DNA of 7,717 nt from Chloroflexota bacterium (GCA_016210435.1 JACQUF010000193.1:1-7717); one strand, 5' to 3'. Counted from the first letter of the stretch, positions 1 through 6,525 are shown. Program-made: numbers and translations. The notes: generated by a model not told the origin, from the sequence alone.

Positions 1-1
1 G

Positions 2-166
2 CCCGCGATCGTGGACGCGCTGGCCGGAGAGGGGATCCCTGCGCGCGAGATCGGCGATGTCACTAAGCCGGGAGCGGGCATCGAACTCGTCCGGAGGGGC
101 AGAGTGATCGAATTCCCGCGGTTCGCCCGTGACGAGGTGGCCCGGGTCCTGGAATCCAGCGGGTAG
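2..166 (+). CDS. C-terminal fragment of an AIR synthase-related / HypE-like protein (5' end outside window)
   Basis: Only the last 54 codons are present, read in frame from base 2 to the TAG at 164-166. The fragment has the pattern GIPAREIGDVTKPGAGIEL, then a short basic turn, then FPRFARDEVARVL. This resembles the C-terminal end of the AIR synthase-related family (PurM/HypE-like ATP-binding proteins), where a 'GI-A--IG-V' strand-helix unit is followed by 'G--------P---RDE--R-L'. No catalytic part is visible, so the substrate cannot be inferred. HypE proper dehydrates a thiocarbamoyl group for NiFe-hydrogenase, but many stand-alone relatives have no known role. The gene converges on the transporter gene with only 15 bp between stop codons, and no terminator hairpin is evident there. 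The reading frame is likely real; the family call rests on about 50 residues. Confidence 0.6.
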   Translation, partial: PAIVDALAGEGIPAREIGDVTKPGAGIELVRRGRVIEFPRFARDEVARVLESSG

Positions 167-181
167 CCGGCGTGAGGCCCG

Positions 182-2035
182 CTATCTCGTCAGGTGATGG
201 TGGACGCTCGTGAAAGCGACCCGGCGCCTGAAAAGCAGGGCCACCCGGAACATCCAGGCGGACTGGCTGTGCAAGAGCATCTGCCACAAGTGGACCGGCA
301 CGAACTCCGGTATCACAACCGTCACCAGCTGGCGTTCATCACTGCGCACCTGGTCGAGATACCTGAGAAACGGCGACACGACCAGCCGGTAAGGGGATTG
401 GACCACTTCCAGCGGGATATCCGGCACGTAGTGGCGCCACTTCGCACGTAGCTCTTCCGCCGCGGCCTCGTCGGCTGCCACGTACACCGCGCGCACATCT
501 GCCGACAAAGCCTTGGCATAGGCGACCGCCTCGAGGGTTGCCCGGTGCACTCCTGAGACCGGGATCACGACAGTATGTTTCATCGGCGTGTCGGGTGTGC
601 TGAACCCTTCAAGCGAGAGCTGCTCGGCCACCATCTCGTAGTGGCGGTGGATGCGGTTGAAGATGTAGAGCGCGGTCGGTACCAGAAGGATGATCAGCCA
701 CGCGCCATGTGTGAACTTCGTGATCGCGATGATTAGCAGGGCAGTCGCCGTTACGCACGCTCCGAGCCCGTTCACGAACGCGCTGCGGAGCCAGGTCTGG
801 CCCTTCAACCGGTGCCAGTGCAGGACCATGCCCGCCTGGGAAAGCGTAAACGAAAGGAACACGCCGACCGCGTATAGCGGGATCAAATCGTGCACGCTCG
901 CGCCGACGACGAATACAAGGACGCCAGCTAGGACCGCGAGCAAGACGATGCCATTGGAAAAGACGAGCCTGCGGCCCGTGTCGGAAAGTTGCCTCGGCAC
1001 ATATCCGTCCTGGCCGAGAACGGACGCAACGCGAGGGAACCCAGAGAACGCCGTATTGGCGGCGAGCACAAGGATCAGCACCGTAGCGATCTGAACCGCG
1101 TAGTAGAGGGGAGTGTCTTCGAATACGACCCGAGCGATCTGCGACACGACGGTCTCGTTTGGCCTGGGCACGATGTGGAACTGGTGTGCGAGGTAGGTGA
1201 CACCCACGAACAGGACCGCCATGACGATGGCCATCCAAAGCATCGTCCGGGCAGCGTTCCTGGTCTCGGGTGGCCTGAAGATTCGAACCGAGTTGGCAAT
1301 GGCTTCCACGCCAGTCAGGGCGGCGCAGCCGGCTGCGAATGCCCTCAGCAGCAGGAAAATGGTCACCGCGGAAACGGCGTTGTTCACCGTAGCGGACGTT
1401 TCGCCGCCCGTGGCCGAACCGAACAGTACGAACCGCCCGACGCCCGCAAGGATCAGGCCGACCATGATCGCCACAAAGAAGAGCGTGGGAACAGTGAAGA
1501 GCCGCCCGGTGGTCTTTATCCCCCGCAGATTTACGGCCATCAGGAAGAACAGGACCGTGATCGCGATCGAGACCTTGACCGGTGCGAGCACCGGAAACGC
1601 GGAGGTGAGCGCCGCGACCGCCGCTGTCACGCTGACCGCCGCGGTGAGCACGTAATCGATCAGGAGCCCGGACGCGGCGACGAGGCCGGCCTTGGTGCCG
1701 AGGTTCTCCCGGGCGACGTTGTACGCGCCGCCGCCCTGGGGATAGGCACGGATCGTTTGCCGGTAGGAGATCGTCAGAATCGCGAGAAGCCCGATGATGG
1801 CGAGGCTGAGCGGGACCGGCCAGTTGAGCGCCCCCGTTCCTGCCAGCACCAGGACAAGGAGCATCTCCTCGGTCGCGTAGGCAACGGACGATAACGGGTC
1901 CGAGGCAAGTACGGCCAGGCCGCCAAGGTTGGAGAGTCGTTCTTTGAGCTCGTGGCTGGAGGGGAGGCGTTGGCCAAGAAGGAACTGGCCCAGGCCTGAC
2001 CAGATGCCCGAACGTGATTCTGCCGAAACGGTCAT
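182..2035 (-). CDS. kimA: KimA/YdaO-type potassium transporter (APC superfamily permease with C-terminal USP-like domain)
   Basis: Inner-membrane permease of 617 residues from the ATG at 2035 (an in-frame TTG at 2047 would add four residues; neither has a good ribosome binding site). The first part is a long run of hydrophobic segments typical of a 12-helix APC fold. A soluble domain of about 130 residues follows, starting near KHTVVIPVSG, with a USP-like fold expected from KimA. The residues reported as K+ ligands in Bacillus subtilis KimA have counterparts: Asp and Tyr in SDPLSSVAYATEE (about 46 and 53), Asp and Thr in LLIDYVLTAAVS (about 127 and 131), and Thr and Glu in ALTGVEAIANSV (about 241 and 244). 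Spacings match KimA closely. KimA is described as a high-affinity, proton-coupled K+ importer restrained by c-di-AMP. Length is close to KimA (607). A generic amino-acid permease is the alternative, but the full-length pattern fits KimA better. The gene stands alone, divergent from the repeat-protein gene. Confidence 0.88.
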   Translation of the reverse strand: MTVSAESRSGIWSGLGQFLLGQRLPSSHELKERLSNLGGLAVLASDPLSSVAYATEEMLLVLVLAGTGALNWPVPLSLAIIGLLAILTISYRQTIRAYPQGGGAYNVARENLGTKAGLVAASGLLIDYVLTAAVSVTAAVAALTSAFPVLAPVKVSIAITVLFFLMAVNLRGIKTTGRLFTVPTLFFVAIMVGLILAGVGRFVLFGSATGGETSATVNNAVSAVTIFLLLRAFAAGCAALTGVEAIANSVRIFRPPETRNAARTMLWMAIVMAVLFVGVTYLAHQFHIVPRPNETVVSQIARVVFEDTPLYYAVQIATVLILVLAANTAFSGFPRVASVLGQDGYVPRQLSDTGRRLVFSNGIVLLAVLAGVLVFVVGASVHDLIPLYAVGVFLSFTLSQAGMVLHWHRLKGQTWLRSAFVNGLGACVTATALLIIAITKFTHGAWLIILLVPTALYIFNRIHRHYEMVAEQLSLEGFSTPDTPMKHTVVIPVSGVHRATLEAVAYAKALSADVRAVYVAADEAAAEELRAKWRHYVPDIPLEVVQSPYRLVVSPFLRYLDQVRSDERQLVTVVIPEFVPVHLWQMLLHSQSAWMFRVALLFRRRVAFTSVHHHLTR

Positions 2036-2148
2036 ATAGGGGGTCAATTCTAACGCTCGGACAAGATTGAATTGGCGGAATCGCGGCTCTCGAACCCCTA
2101 GCAGGATTCCCAGGCCACCCCGGTAGAGTTGTCGTGCGAGTGGGAATT

Positions 2149-2154
2149 GAGGAG
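2149..2154 (+). promoter_or_regulatory. Ribosome binding site deciding the start at 2165
   Basis: GAGGAG lies 10 bases before the ATG at 2165. An upstream in-frame TTG at 2129 has no comparable site, so the ATG is preferred. Confidence 0.7.
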
Positions 2155-2164
2155 TGATTCACAC

Positions 2165-2638
2165 ATGGTCACCGTGACCGAACACGGCAAGATGATCAAG
2201 ACGGCCGCGACCGACGCCCAGCGCCTCGCGGAACTCGTTACCAGGCTCGCCGGCGAGCAGGCTTTCGAGACGCAGCGGATGACCGAGACCGTGAACAAGG
2301 TCACCGGCCCCCAGCTCGTCGAAGTACAACGCCTCGCTGACGCTCTTACAAAGGTGGCCGCGCCTCAGGTCGCGGAAGTCCAGAGGCTGATCGAGGCGAT
2401 CGGGCGCGTCTCTGGCCAGCAAGCGACCCAGATGCAGGCGCTGGCCGACACGATCACCAAGTCGGTCGTCCCCTACGCGCTGGAGTTGCAGCGCCTTGCC
2501 GAAGCGCTGTCCAAGACGTTCGCACCACAAGCAGCAGAAGTCGCCCGTGTTTCAGAAATGGCGAACCGCATCGCGGCCGACAACCGCAAGATGGCAGCGG
2601 AGCTCGTCAGGGCCCTAACGGCTACTGCGGCCGACTAG
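2165..2638 (+). CDS. Small protein of seven tandem 18-residue amphipathic helical repeats, function unknown
   Basis: A 157-residue soluble protein with no signal peptide, membrane segment or cysteine. After a 16-residue head, residues 17-142 divide without gaps into seven 18-residue units starting at 17, 35, 53, 71, 89, 107 and 125. The consensus is roughly E-V-Q-R-L-A-E-A-L-T-K-V-A-A-P-Q-V-A. A 15-residue tail (MAAELVRALTATAAD) follows. Positions 2, 5, 9 and 12 are mainly hydrophobic, position 3 is nearly always Gln and position 4 usually Arg. Position 15 is Pro in four units. Eighteen residues equal five turns of alpha helix, so each unit presents the same face. The prolines suggest short helices or kinks rather than one continuous rod. 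Codons differ strongly between units, so the duplications are old. I do not recognise a named family. Phasin-like, apolipoprotein-like or scaffold roles are possible but unsupported. It is divergent from the K+ transporter and 140 bp upstream of the TerB-like gene. Confidence 0.82.
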   Translation: MVTVTEHGKMIKTAATDAQRLAELVTRLAGEQAFETQRMTETVNKVTGPQLVEVQRLADALTKVAAPQVAEVQRLIEAIGRVSGQQATQMQALADTITKSVVPYALELQRLAEALSKTFAPQAAEVARVSEMANRIAADNRKMAAELVRALTATAAD

Positions 2639-2730
2639 CCGCCGCTCCCTCTGACGGAAAGCCCCTGTCCTCTCCGGGCCGACCGGGGTCACGATTCCCC
2701 GTGGGGTTACAATCGCTGGTTGGCGCGTGC

Positions 2731-2749
2731 CTCCTCCGTGGCGGAGGAG
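2731..2749 (+). other. Perfect hairpin in the leader of the TerB-like gene
   Basis: An 8-base arm CTCCTCCG (2731-2738) and its exact complement CGGAGGAG (2742-2749) enclose a TGG loop. The hairpin ends 29 bases before the ATG at 2779. A -10-like TACAAT sits at 2708-2713 but has no matching -35, so the promoter is uncertain. No T-run follows, so this is not an ordinary terminator for the upstream gene. The 3' arm contains GGAGG, which resembles a Shine-Dalgarno core but is too far from the start to act as one. It could be a leader structure, an operator dyad or a small dispersed palindrome. Confidence 0.45.
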
Positions 2750-2778
2750 CCTGTTCCGCGCGAATCAGAGGCGAATCC

Positions 2779-3117
2779 ATGGGGTTGTTCGATAAGGTCA
2801 ACCGCACCGTCTCGAACCTGGCCCACGTCGGCCTGTTCAGGAGGTATGACCTCCGCGACATGGGCAATGTTCTGAACAAGACGGCCGCGCTGATCAAGCG
2901 CCGCGGGGTAGGCCCGGTGCTGGCGGCCTCGAAGACCGCGCTGACCGTCGAAGAAGCCGAGACAGCGTTCTTCGTGGCGGCCGACCTGGTTTTGTCCGAC
3001 GGCGTCATCGAGAACGATGAGCGACGTTTCCTCGAGGAGCTCAAGGCTGCGCTCGGCGTTTCTGACGCGATGGCCGTCAAGATCGTCGAAGTGGTGGTCG
3101 TCAAGAACCGGAGCTAA
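2779..3117 (+). CDS. TerB-family (tellurite-resistance-like) protein, shortened form
   Basis: A 112-residue cytoplasmic protein starting MGLFDKV. AGAGG at 2767-2771 lies seven bases before the ATG, and the frame upstream of this start does not look coding. Residues about 57-112 carry the TerB-like helix pair with the acidic loop LVLSDGVIENDERRFLEEL, ending AMAVKIVEVVVVKNRS. This closely resembles the end of the TerB-family proteins I know from cyanobacteria, which finish in 'KI-EVM-IKNRG'. Those proteins run to about 150 residues and have an earlier acidic loop ('ASDG-LSDEE') near the N-terminus. That first half is absent here; only the 'lFRsYd...vln' part and the second acidic loop remain. 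The molecular role of TerB proteins is poorly known; they have been linked to metal binding, stress and membrane-associated complexes. The stop overlaps the stop of the convergent synthase gene by four bases. Confidence 0.8.
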   Translation: MGLFDKVNRTVSNLAHVGLFRRYDLRDMGNVLNKTAALIKRRGVGPVLAASKTALTVEEAETAFFVAADLVLSDGVIENDERRFLEELKAALGVSDAMAVKIVEVVVVKNRS

Positions 3118-4646
3118 CGCGACTCCAGGTAGAGCGGCGCCAGCATCTGGTCCACCGGCGCAAAGTCGTCGGTGATGAGGACGGCGCGTCTTTCGTTCAT
3201 CAGGATGTCCATCTCTACCGGCGGATACACGTGGCTGCTCGGGATCGGCCGCCCGAGACGCGACGAGGCCGTGCGAAGGTCTTCCTGGGTGATCGAGCGG
3301 TAGGAGGCGACCACCACCGTGGTGGTCCTCGCATCGCTTCCGAAATTCCCGTCGGGACTGACAACGGCCACATGCGGGAATGATCGCTGAAGGGTGTGCG
3401 CGAAAGAGCGAAGAAATCGCCCGGAATGCGGCCGGTCGACGATGTTGACCGCGTAGATCCCGTCCGGCTTGAGCAGGGCTTTCACGTTCTCGTTGAACTC
3501 CAATGTCGTGAGGTGATACGGAACCGACACGTCGTTGAAGGCGTCGCCGATGACAAGGTCGTAGCTGCCTGCAAGCAACTTTGGCACACGTGTCCTTGCG
3601 TCTTCATGATGCGAGACGATCCGGGTATCTCGCCAGAGACCGAGGTCCGTGTGGACCACCTCGGTCACCGCGGGATCGATCTCGATGACCTCGATGGTGC
3701 TGCCGGGATAGACCACTTCGAAGTACCGGGGCAGCGCGTAACCGCCGCCGCCGATGAAGAGCGATTTGAATTCAGGAGTCCGGTCCGCGATGTGCTCGGC
3801 AACCTCGGAGAAGATCATCTCGTACCCGTATTGCGAAAGCTCTTTCGGGTCCTCGAGCGAGACATAGCTGTGCACCAGCTGGTCGAGCACCAGTGCCTTG
3901 ACCTGCGGCTTGTCGTCGCCCGCGCCGGTGATCTTGATGCAGTAGTAGTTGCTCTCCCGTATGCATGGCGACTGGAGACTGCCGGTATAGATGGCATATG
4001 CCCCGAGACCCGCTGCGCCGACCACCACGGCTGCACCAGCCAGCTTCGGGCGCCAAAGGCGGCCGAAGACCACCGCCATCAGCGTCAGGCTCACGGCAAC
4101 GAGCGCGATCGTTGATCTCGACCCGAGCGTCTGGATCAACACGAACCCGGTAATGAATACGCCGAAGATCGCGCCAAACGTGGACACGGCGTAGAGCCGT
4201 CCGACCACCTTGCCGGTCTTCCCGAGGTCCCGGAGTTGCAGCTTGATGACGATGGGACTGACCATCGCCAGGATCGTGCTCGGGACGAAGAAGAGAATCG
4301 TCGTAACCAGGACGATCCTGGGAATGATCGGCAGGTCGGATAGCCAGTCCGGCACAACCCGTGCGAGGGGCAGGACGATCACGCTGGTGATCGCCGCGGC
4401 TCCGAGCACGATACCGAGCAGGGTCCGCGAGGCGAGGCGGTCGGCGAACAGGCCACCGATGAAGTTCCCGAGGCTGATTCCTGCCAGCACGATGCCGATG
4501 ATGCTGGTCCAGGTATAGAGCGACACCCCGATCACCGGCGCGAGGATGCGGGCGGCAACGATCTCGATCACCAGCCCCGCCGCGCTGGCGAGGAAGACGA
4601 TCAGGTACGGCTCTAGGGCAGCGAAAACCTTGAGCCCGTTCTTCAC
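3114..4646 (-). CDS. Membrane-anchored spermidine synthase-like protein (fused MFS-type / aminopropyltransferase-like)
   Basis: A 510-residue protein. Residues about 12-222 hold around seven hydrophobic segments with MFS-like loops (SLGNFIGGLFADRLASR; MVSPIVIKLQLRDLGKTGKVVGRLYAVSTFGAIFG). Residues about 250-500 form a class I Rossmann methyltransferase-like domain of the spermidine synthase superfamily: nucleotide loop FIGGGGYALPRYF (about 297-309), acidic strand end VIEIDP (320-325), an Asp at about 350 in HHEDAR, and YDLVIGDAFND (362-372). The C-terminus LITDDFAPVDQML is a family hallmark. True spermidine synthases carry D-x-x-D-P at the active site. Here the second Asp position reads Asn371-Asp372 and Pro is missing, so spermidine production should not be assumed. 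The GTG start at 4646 overlaps the TGA of the upstream acyl-CoA dehydrogenase (GTGA), with GGAG four bases before it, so translation is probably coupled. The real substrate of this widespread fused family is unknown. Confidence 0.85.
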   Translation of the reverse strand: MKNGLKVFAALEPYLIVFLASAAGLVIEIVAARILAPVIGVSLYTWTSIIGIVLAGISLGNFIGGLFADRLASRTLLGIVLGAAAITSVIVLPLARVVPDWLSDLPIIPRIVLVTTILFFVPSTILAMVSPIVIKLQLRDLGKTGKVVGRLYAVSTFGAIFGVFITGFVLIQTLGSRSTIALVAVSLTLMAVVFGRLWRPKLAGAAVVVGAAGLGAYAIYTGSLQSPCIRESNYYCIKITGAGDDKPQVKALVLDQLVHSYVSLEDPKELSQYGYEMIFSEVAEHIADRTPEFKSLFIGGGGYALPRYFEVVYPGSTIEVIEIDPAVTEVVHTDLGLWRDTRIVSHHEDARTRVPKLLAGSYDLVIGDAFNDVSVPYHLTTLEFNENVKALLKPDGIYAVNIVDRPHSGRFLRSFAHTLQRSFPHVAVVSPDGNFGSDARTTTVVVASYRSITQEDLRTASSRLGRPIPSSHVYPPVEMDILMNERRAVLITDDFAPVDQMLAPLYLESR

Positions 4647-5794
4647 GTGGCTCCATCTTTCAGGATGGAACGGGCAATGATCAGCCGCTGGATCTCGGAA
4701 GTTCCCTCGTAGATCTCGGTGACCCTCTGGTCCCGGTACACGCGTTCGACCTTGCTGGGCCGGAAATAGCCCGAGCCTCCGTGGATCTGCAGCGCCTTGT
4801 GTGCGACGCGATTGGCGACCTCAGATGCGAACAGCTTCGCCATCGCAGTTTCCTTCACGTGAGGAAGACCTTTATCCACGAGCCACGCCGCCCGATGCGT
4901 GAGGAGTCTCGCGGCATCGATCTCGGTCGCCATGTCTGCCAGCATGAACTGGATCGCCTGATGTTCAGACAGCAATGCGCCGAAAGTCCTGCGCTGCGTG
5001 GAATAGGCAACTCCCGCCTCGTACGCGCCGCGCGCCAGGCCGATGCACTGCGCCGCGATCGAAACGCGCGACGTGGAAAGAATGCTCAAGGCTACCGAAT
5101 AGCCCCTGCCCTCGTCGCTCAGGCGGTTCGCGGCCGGAACGCGACAATCCTGGAAGACGAGCTCGGAGGTCGCCGAGCCGCGCATTCCCATCTTGCCGCC
5201 CATATGGGCGACTGAGAACCCTGGTGCACCCCTCTCGACAACAATCGCGTTGATGCCCCGATGACCCTGGTCCCTGTGGCTGTTCACGAATACCACGAAG
5301 ACGTCGGCAACCTCTCCATTCGTGATGAAGATCTTGCTTCCGTTGAGAACGTATTCGCCGCCGTCGCGGATTGCCGTTGTCTGGAGCTCCAGGGCATCGC
5401 TCCCCGATCCCGGCTCGGATAGCGCGAACGCCGCGATCTTCCCGCCTGAGGCCAGTGCTGGAAGCCAGCGCCGGCGCTGGTCCGCGTTGCCGTACCGAGC
5501 GATGCACGCCGAACCGAGCGAGACGTGGGTCACGAAGACTGTGCTGGTCGAGCCGCATGCAGCAGCGATCTCTTCGATAACCACTGCAAGCTCAGAGTAC
5601 CCGCCTCCCGCGCCGCCTTCCGCCTCCGGCATCGTCAGGCCGAGCAGGCCCAGCTTTGCAAGCCCATCGAACTGCTGCCTCGGAAAGCGTTCCTCGTCGT
5701 CGACCCGCGCCGCGTTGGGCTCGAGCTCGCGCTGTGCGAACTCGCGCGTCGTTTGCCGGAGTAGTTCCTGCTGTTCGGAAAGGGTGGCTCGCAT
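4643..5794 (-). CDS. Acyl-CoA dehydrogenase (short/medium-chain, FAD-dependent)
   Basis: A 383-residue flavoenzyme of normal family length that should oxidise an acyl-CoA to the trans-2-enoyl-CoA and pass electrons to an electron-transfer flavoprotein. Domains in order: N-terminal helical (about 1-115), beta (about 120-225) with FALSEPGSGSD at 123-133 and GSKIFITNG at 152-160 for FAD/acyl contacts, and C-terminal helical (about 230-380) with QRRTFG at 267-272 and QIHGGSGYF at 336-344. The likely catalytic base is Glu363 in IYEGTSEIQR, the position of the MCAD/SCAD/butyryl-CoA class rather than that of isovaleryl-CoA dehydrogenase. Chain length cannot be read from sequence by eye. The ATG at 5794 lacks a strong ribosome binding site but gives the standard N-terminus. 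No ETF, thiolase or CoA ligase lies nearby; the only operon partner is the synthase-like gene, which it overlaps by four bases. Confidence 0.94.
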   Translation of the reverse strand: MRATLSEQQELLRQTTREFAQRELEPNAARVDDEERFPRQQFDGLAKLGLLGLTMPEAEGGAGGGYSELAVVIEEIAAACGSTSTVFVTHVSLGSACIARYGNADQRRRWLPALASGGKIAAFALSEPGSGSDALELQTTAIRDGGEYVLNGSKIFITNGEVADVFVVFVNSHRDQGHRGINAIVVERGAPGFSVAHMGGKMGMRGSATSELVFQDCRVPAANRLSDEGRGYSVALSILSTSRVSIAAQCIGLARGAYEAGVAYSTQRRTFGALLSEHQAIQFMLADMATEIDAARLLTHRAAWLVDKGLPHVKETAMAKLFASEVANRVAHKALQIHGGSGYFRPSKVERVYRDQRVTEIYEGTSEIQRLIIARSILKDGAT

Positions 5795-5822
5795 ACCTGG
5801 CCGCCCACTTTATCAATTCGCG

Positions 5823-5852
5823 TTGACCCCGCGCGATGGGGAAGCTGATAAT
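5823..5852 (+). promoter_or_regulatory. Sigma70-type promoter for ruvC
   Basis: TTGACC (5823-5828) and GATAAT (5847-5852) each match the sigma70 consensus at five of six bases and are 18 bases apart. Transcription would start near 5859, leaving a leader of only about 13 bases that begins at or inside the ribosome binding site. It is the best promoter match I found in the window. It lies in the 77-bp gap shared with the divergent acyl-CoA dehydrogenase gene, for which I see no equally good promoter. Confidence 0.6.
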
Positions 5853-5857
5853 CCGCC

Positions 5858-5863
5858 GAGGTG
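5858..5863 (+). promoter_or_regulatory. Ribosome binding site of ruvC
   Basis: GAGGTG ends eight bases before the ATG at 5872. This supports that start over an in-frame ATG at 5836, which would also add 12 residues ahead of the conserved RuvC N-terminus. Confidence 0.75.
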
Positions 5864-5871
5864 CTTCACGA

Positions 5872-6366
5872 ATGCGGATCATCGGTGTAGACCCGGGGCT
5901 GAATCGTACGGGTTATGCCGTGATCGACGACGTGGGAGGACGCTGGGTCGCGCTGGAGGGCGGCGTGTGCCAGCCGGACTCCTCCGAGCCCCTCGAAAAG
6001 CGAGTCCTCGCCATTTATCGCGATGTGCGGGAGGTCCTCGAGGAATACAAGCCTGCCGCGATGGCCCTCGAGGAGCTGCACAGCAGGTACGAATTTCCGA
6101 AGACCGCGATATTGATGGGCCACGCCCGCGCCGCGGTGTGCCTCGCAGCCGCGGAGTTCGGGATCCCAGTCGTGGGCTACGCGCCATCCAGGGTCAAGAA
6201 CGCCGTGACGGGTTCGGGAGGCGCTAGCAAGGAACAGGTGCTGGCTGCGGTCGTCGCGCAGCTGGGTCTGGCGAAGGCCCCCAAGCCGTTCGATGTGGCG
6301 GACGCGTTTGCGCTCGCGATCTGCCACGCGATGGTAGCCTCCAGTCCCATCGCACGGGTTAAATAA
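5872..6366 (+). CDS. ruvC: RuvC crossover junction endodeoxyribonuclease
   Basis: A 164-residue Holliday-junction resolvase of the RNase H-like fold. As a dimer it makes paired, magnesium-dependent nicks across the junction moved by RuvAB. All four acidic metal ligands of Escherichia coli RuvC have counterparts: Asp7 in IIGVDPGLNRTGYAV, Glu67 in MALEELH, and Asp141 and Asp144 in PFDVADAFALAICH. Two lysines in the DNA-contact stretch VKNAVTGSGGASKEQV (Lys109 and Lys120) match the E. coli positions Lys107 and Lys118. Length is close to the usual 160-175. The start is set by GAGGTG eight bases upstream and by the conserved MRIIGVDPG N-terminus. It is first in a ruvC-ruvA-ruvB cluster but is separated from ruvA by 283 bp of repeats. 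I see no LexA-type dyad upstream. Confidence 0.97.
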   Translation: MRIIGVDPGLNRTGYAVIDDVGGRWVALEGGVCQPDSSEPLEKRVLAIYRDVREVLEEYKPAAMALEELHSRYEFPKTAILMGHARAAVCLAAAEFGIPVVGYAPSRVKNAVTGSGGASKEQVLAAVVAQLGLAKAPKPFDVADAFALAICHAMVASSPIARVK

Positions 6367-6408
6367 GGGAGCTCAGGTTGGTCATTTTTCAGGCGGCGCG
6401 GGGTTCCC

Positions 6409-6503
6409 TGTCGTCCTGAGCGAAACGAACGGCCTGCCCTGAGCCTGTCGAAGGGACCTGTTTCGTCAATAGACTCTTCGTCCGTCCGGGGCTCAGAGTG
6501 ACA
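6409..6503. repeat. MITE-like dispersed repeat with imperfect terminal inverted repeats
   Basis: The left end TGTCGTCCTGAGC (6409-6421) and right end GCTCAGAGTGACA (6491-6503) pair over 13 positions: ten Watson-Crick pairs, two G-T wobbles and one mismatch. Inside are a further inverted pair, CGAAAC (6421-6426) with GTTTCG (6460-6465), and the motif CCCTGAGCCTGTCGAAGGG (6437-6455). From general familiarity, that motif and the 'TCCTGAGCGAA' end occur as intergenic repeats in many GC-rich bacterial genomes; I could not search to confirm. No open frame or transposase is present. It lies between ruvC and ruvA and probably arrived by insertion. A transcript across it could form a long branched hairpin. 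Confidence 0.6.
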
Positions 6504-6525
6504 AACCGCTTTATTACCGGCGGCC

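Noticed and set aside
167..181. Shared terminator between the convergent first gene and the transporter
   Set aside because: The 15-bp gap shows no stem-loop with a T-run on either strand.
989..1894. Long plus-strand frame antisense to the transporter
   Set aside because: The product is highly charged and low in hydrophobic residues, with no start context. It is a complement shadow of a membrane protein gene.
609..2162. Long overlapping open frame on the minus strand inside the transporter gene
   Set aside because: Its product is Arg/Pro/Gly-rich without any recognisable fold, which is typical of a shadow frame in GC-rich DNA. The KimA-like frame explains the region.
2048..2164. Divergent promoters for the transporter and the repeat-protein gene
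   Set aside because: A TAGAAT lies just before the transporter start, but no acceptable -35 pairs with it, and nothing convincing is seen for the plus strand. Left unannotated.
5795..5871. LexA/SOS box before ruvC
   Set aside because: I found neither a CTGT-N8-ACAG nor a GAAC-N4-GTTC type dyad in the gap on either strand.
5322..6227. Long plus-strand frame antisense to the acyl-CoA dehydrogenase and running into ruvC
   Set aside because: It overlaps two well-supported genes and has shadow-frame composition with no domain signal.
6367..6408. Terminator after ruvC around the T-run in TCATTTTTC
   Set aside because: No stable GC-rich hairpin directly precedes the T-run.
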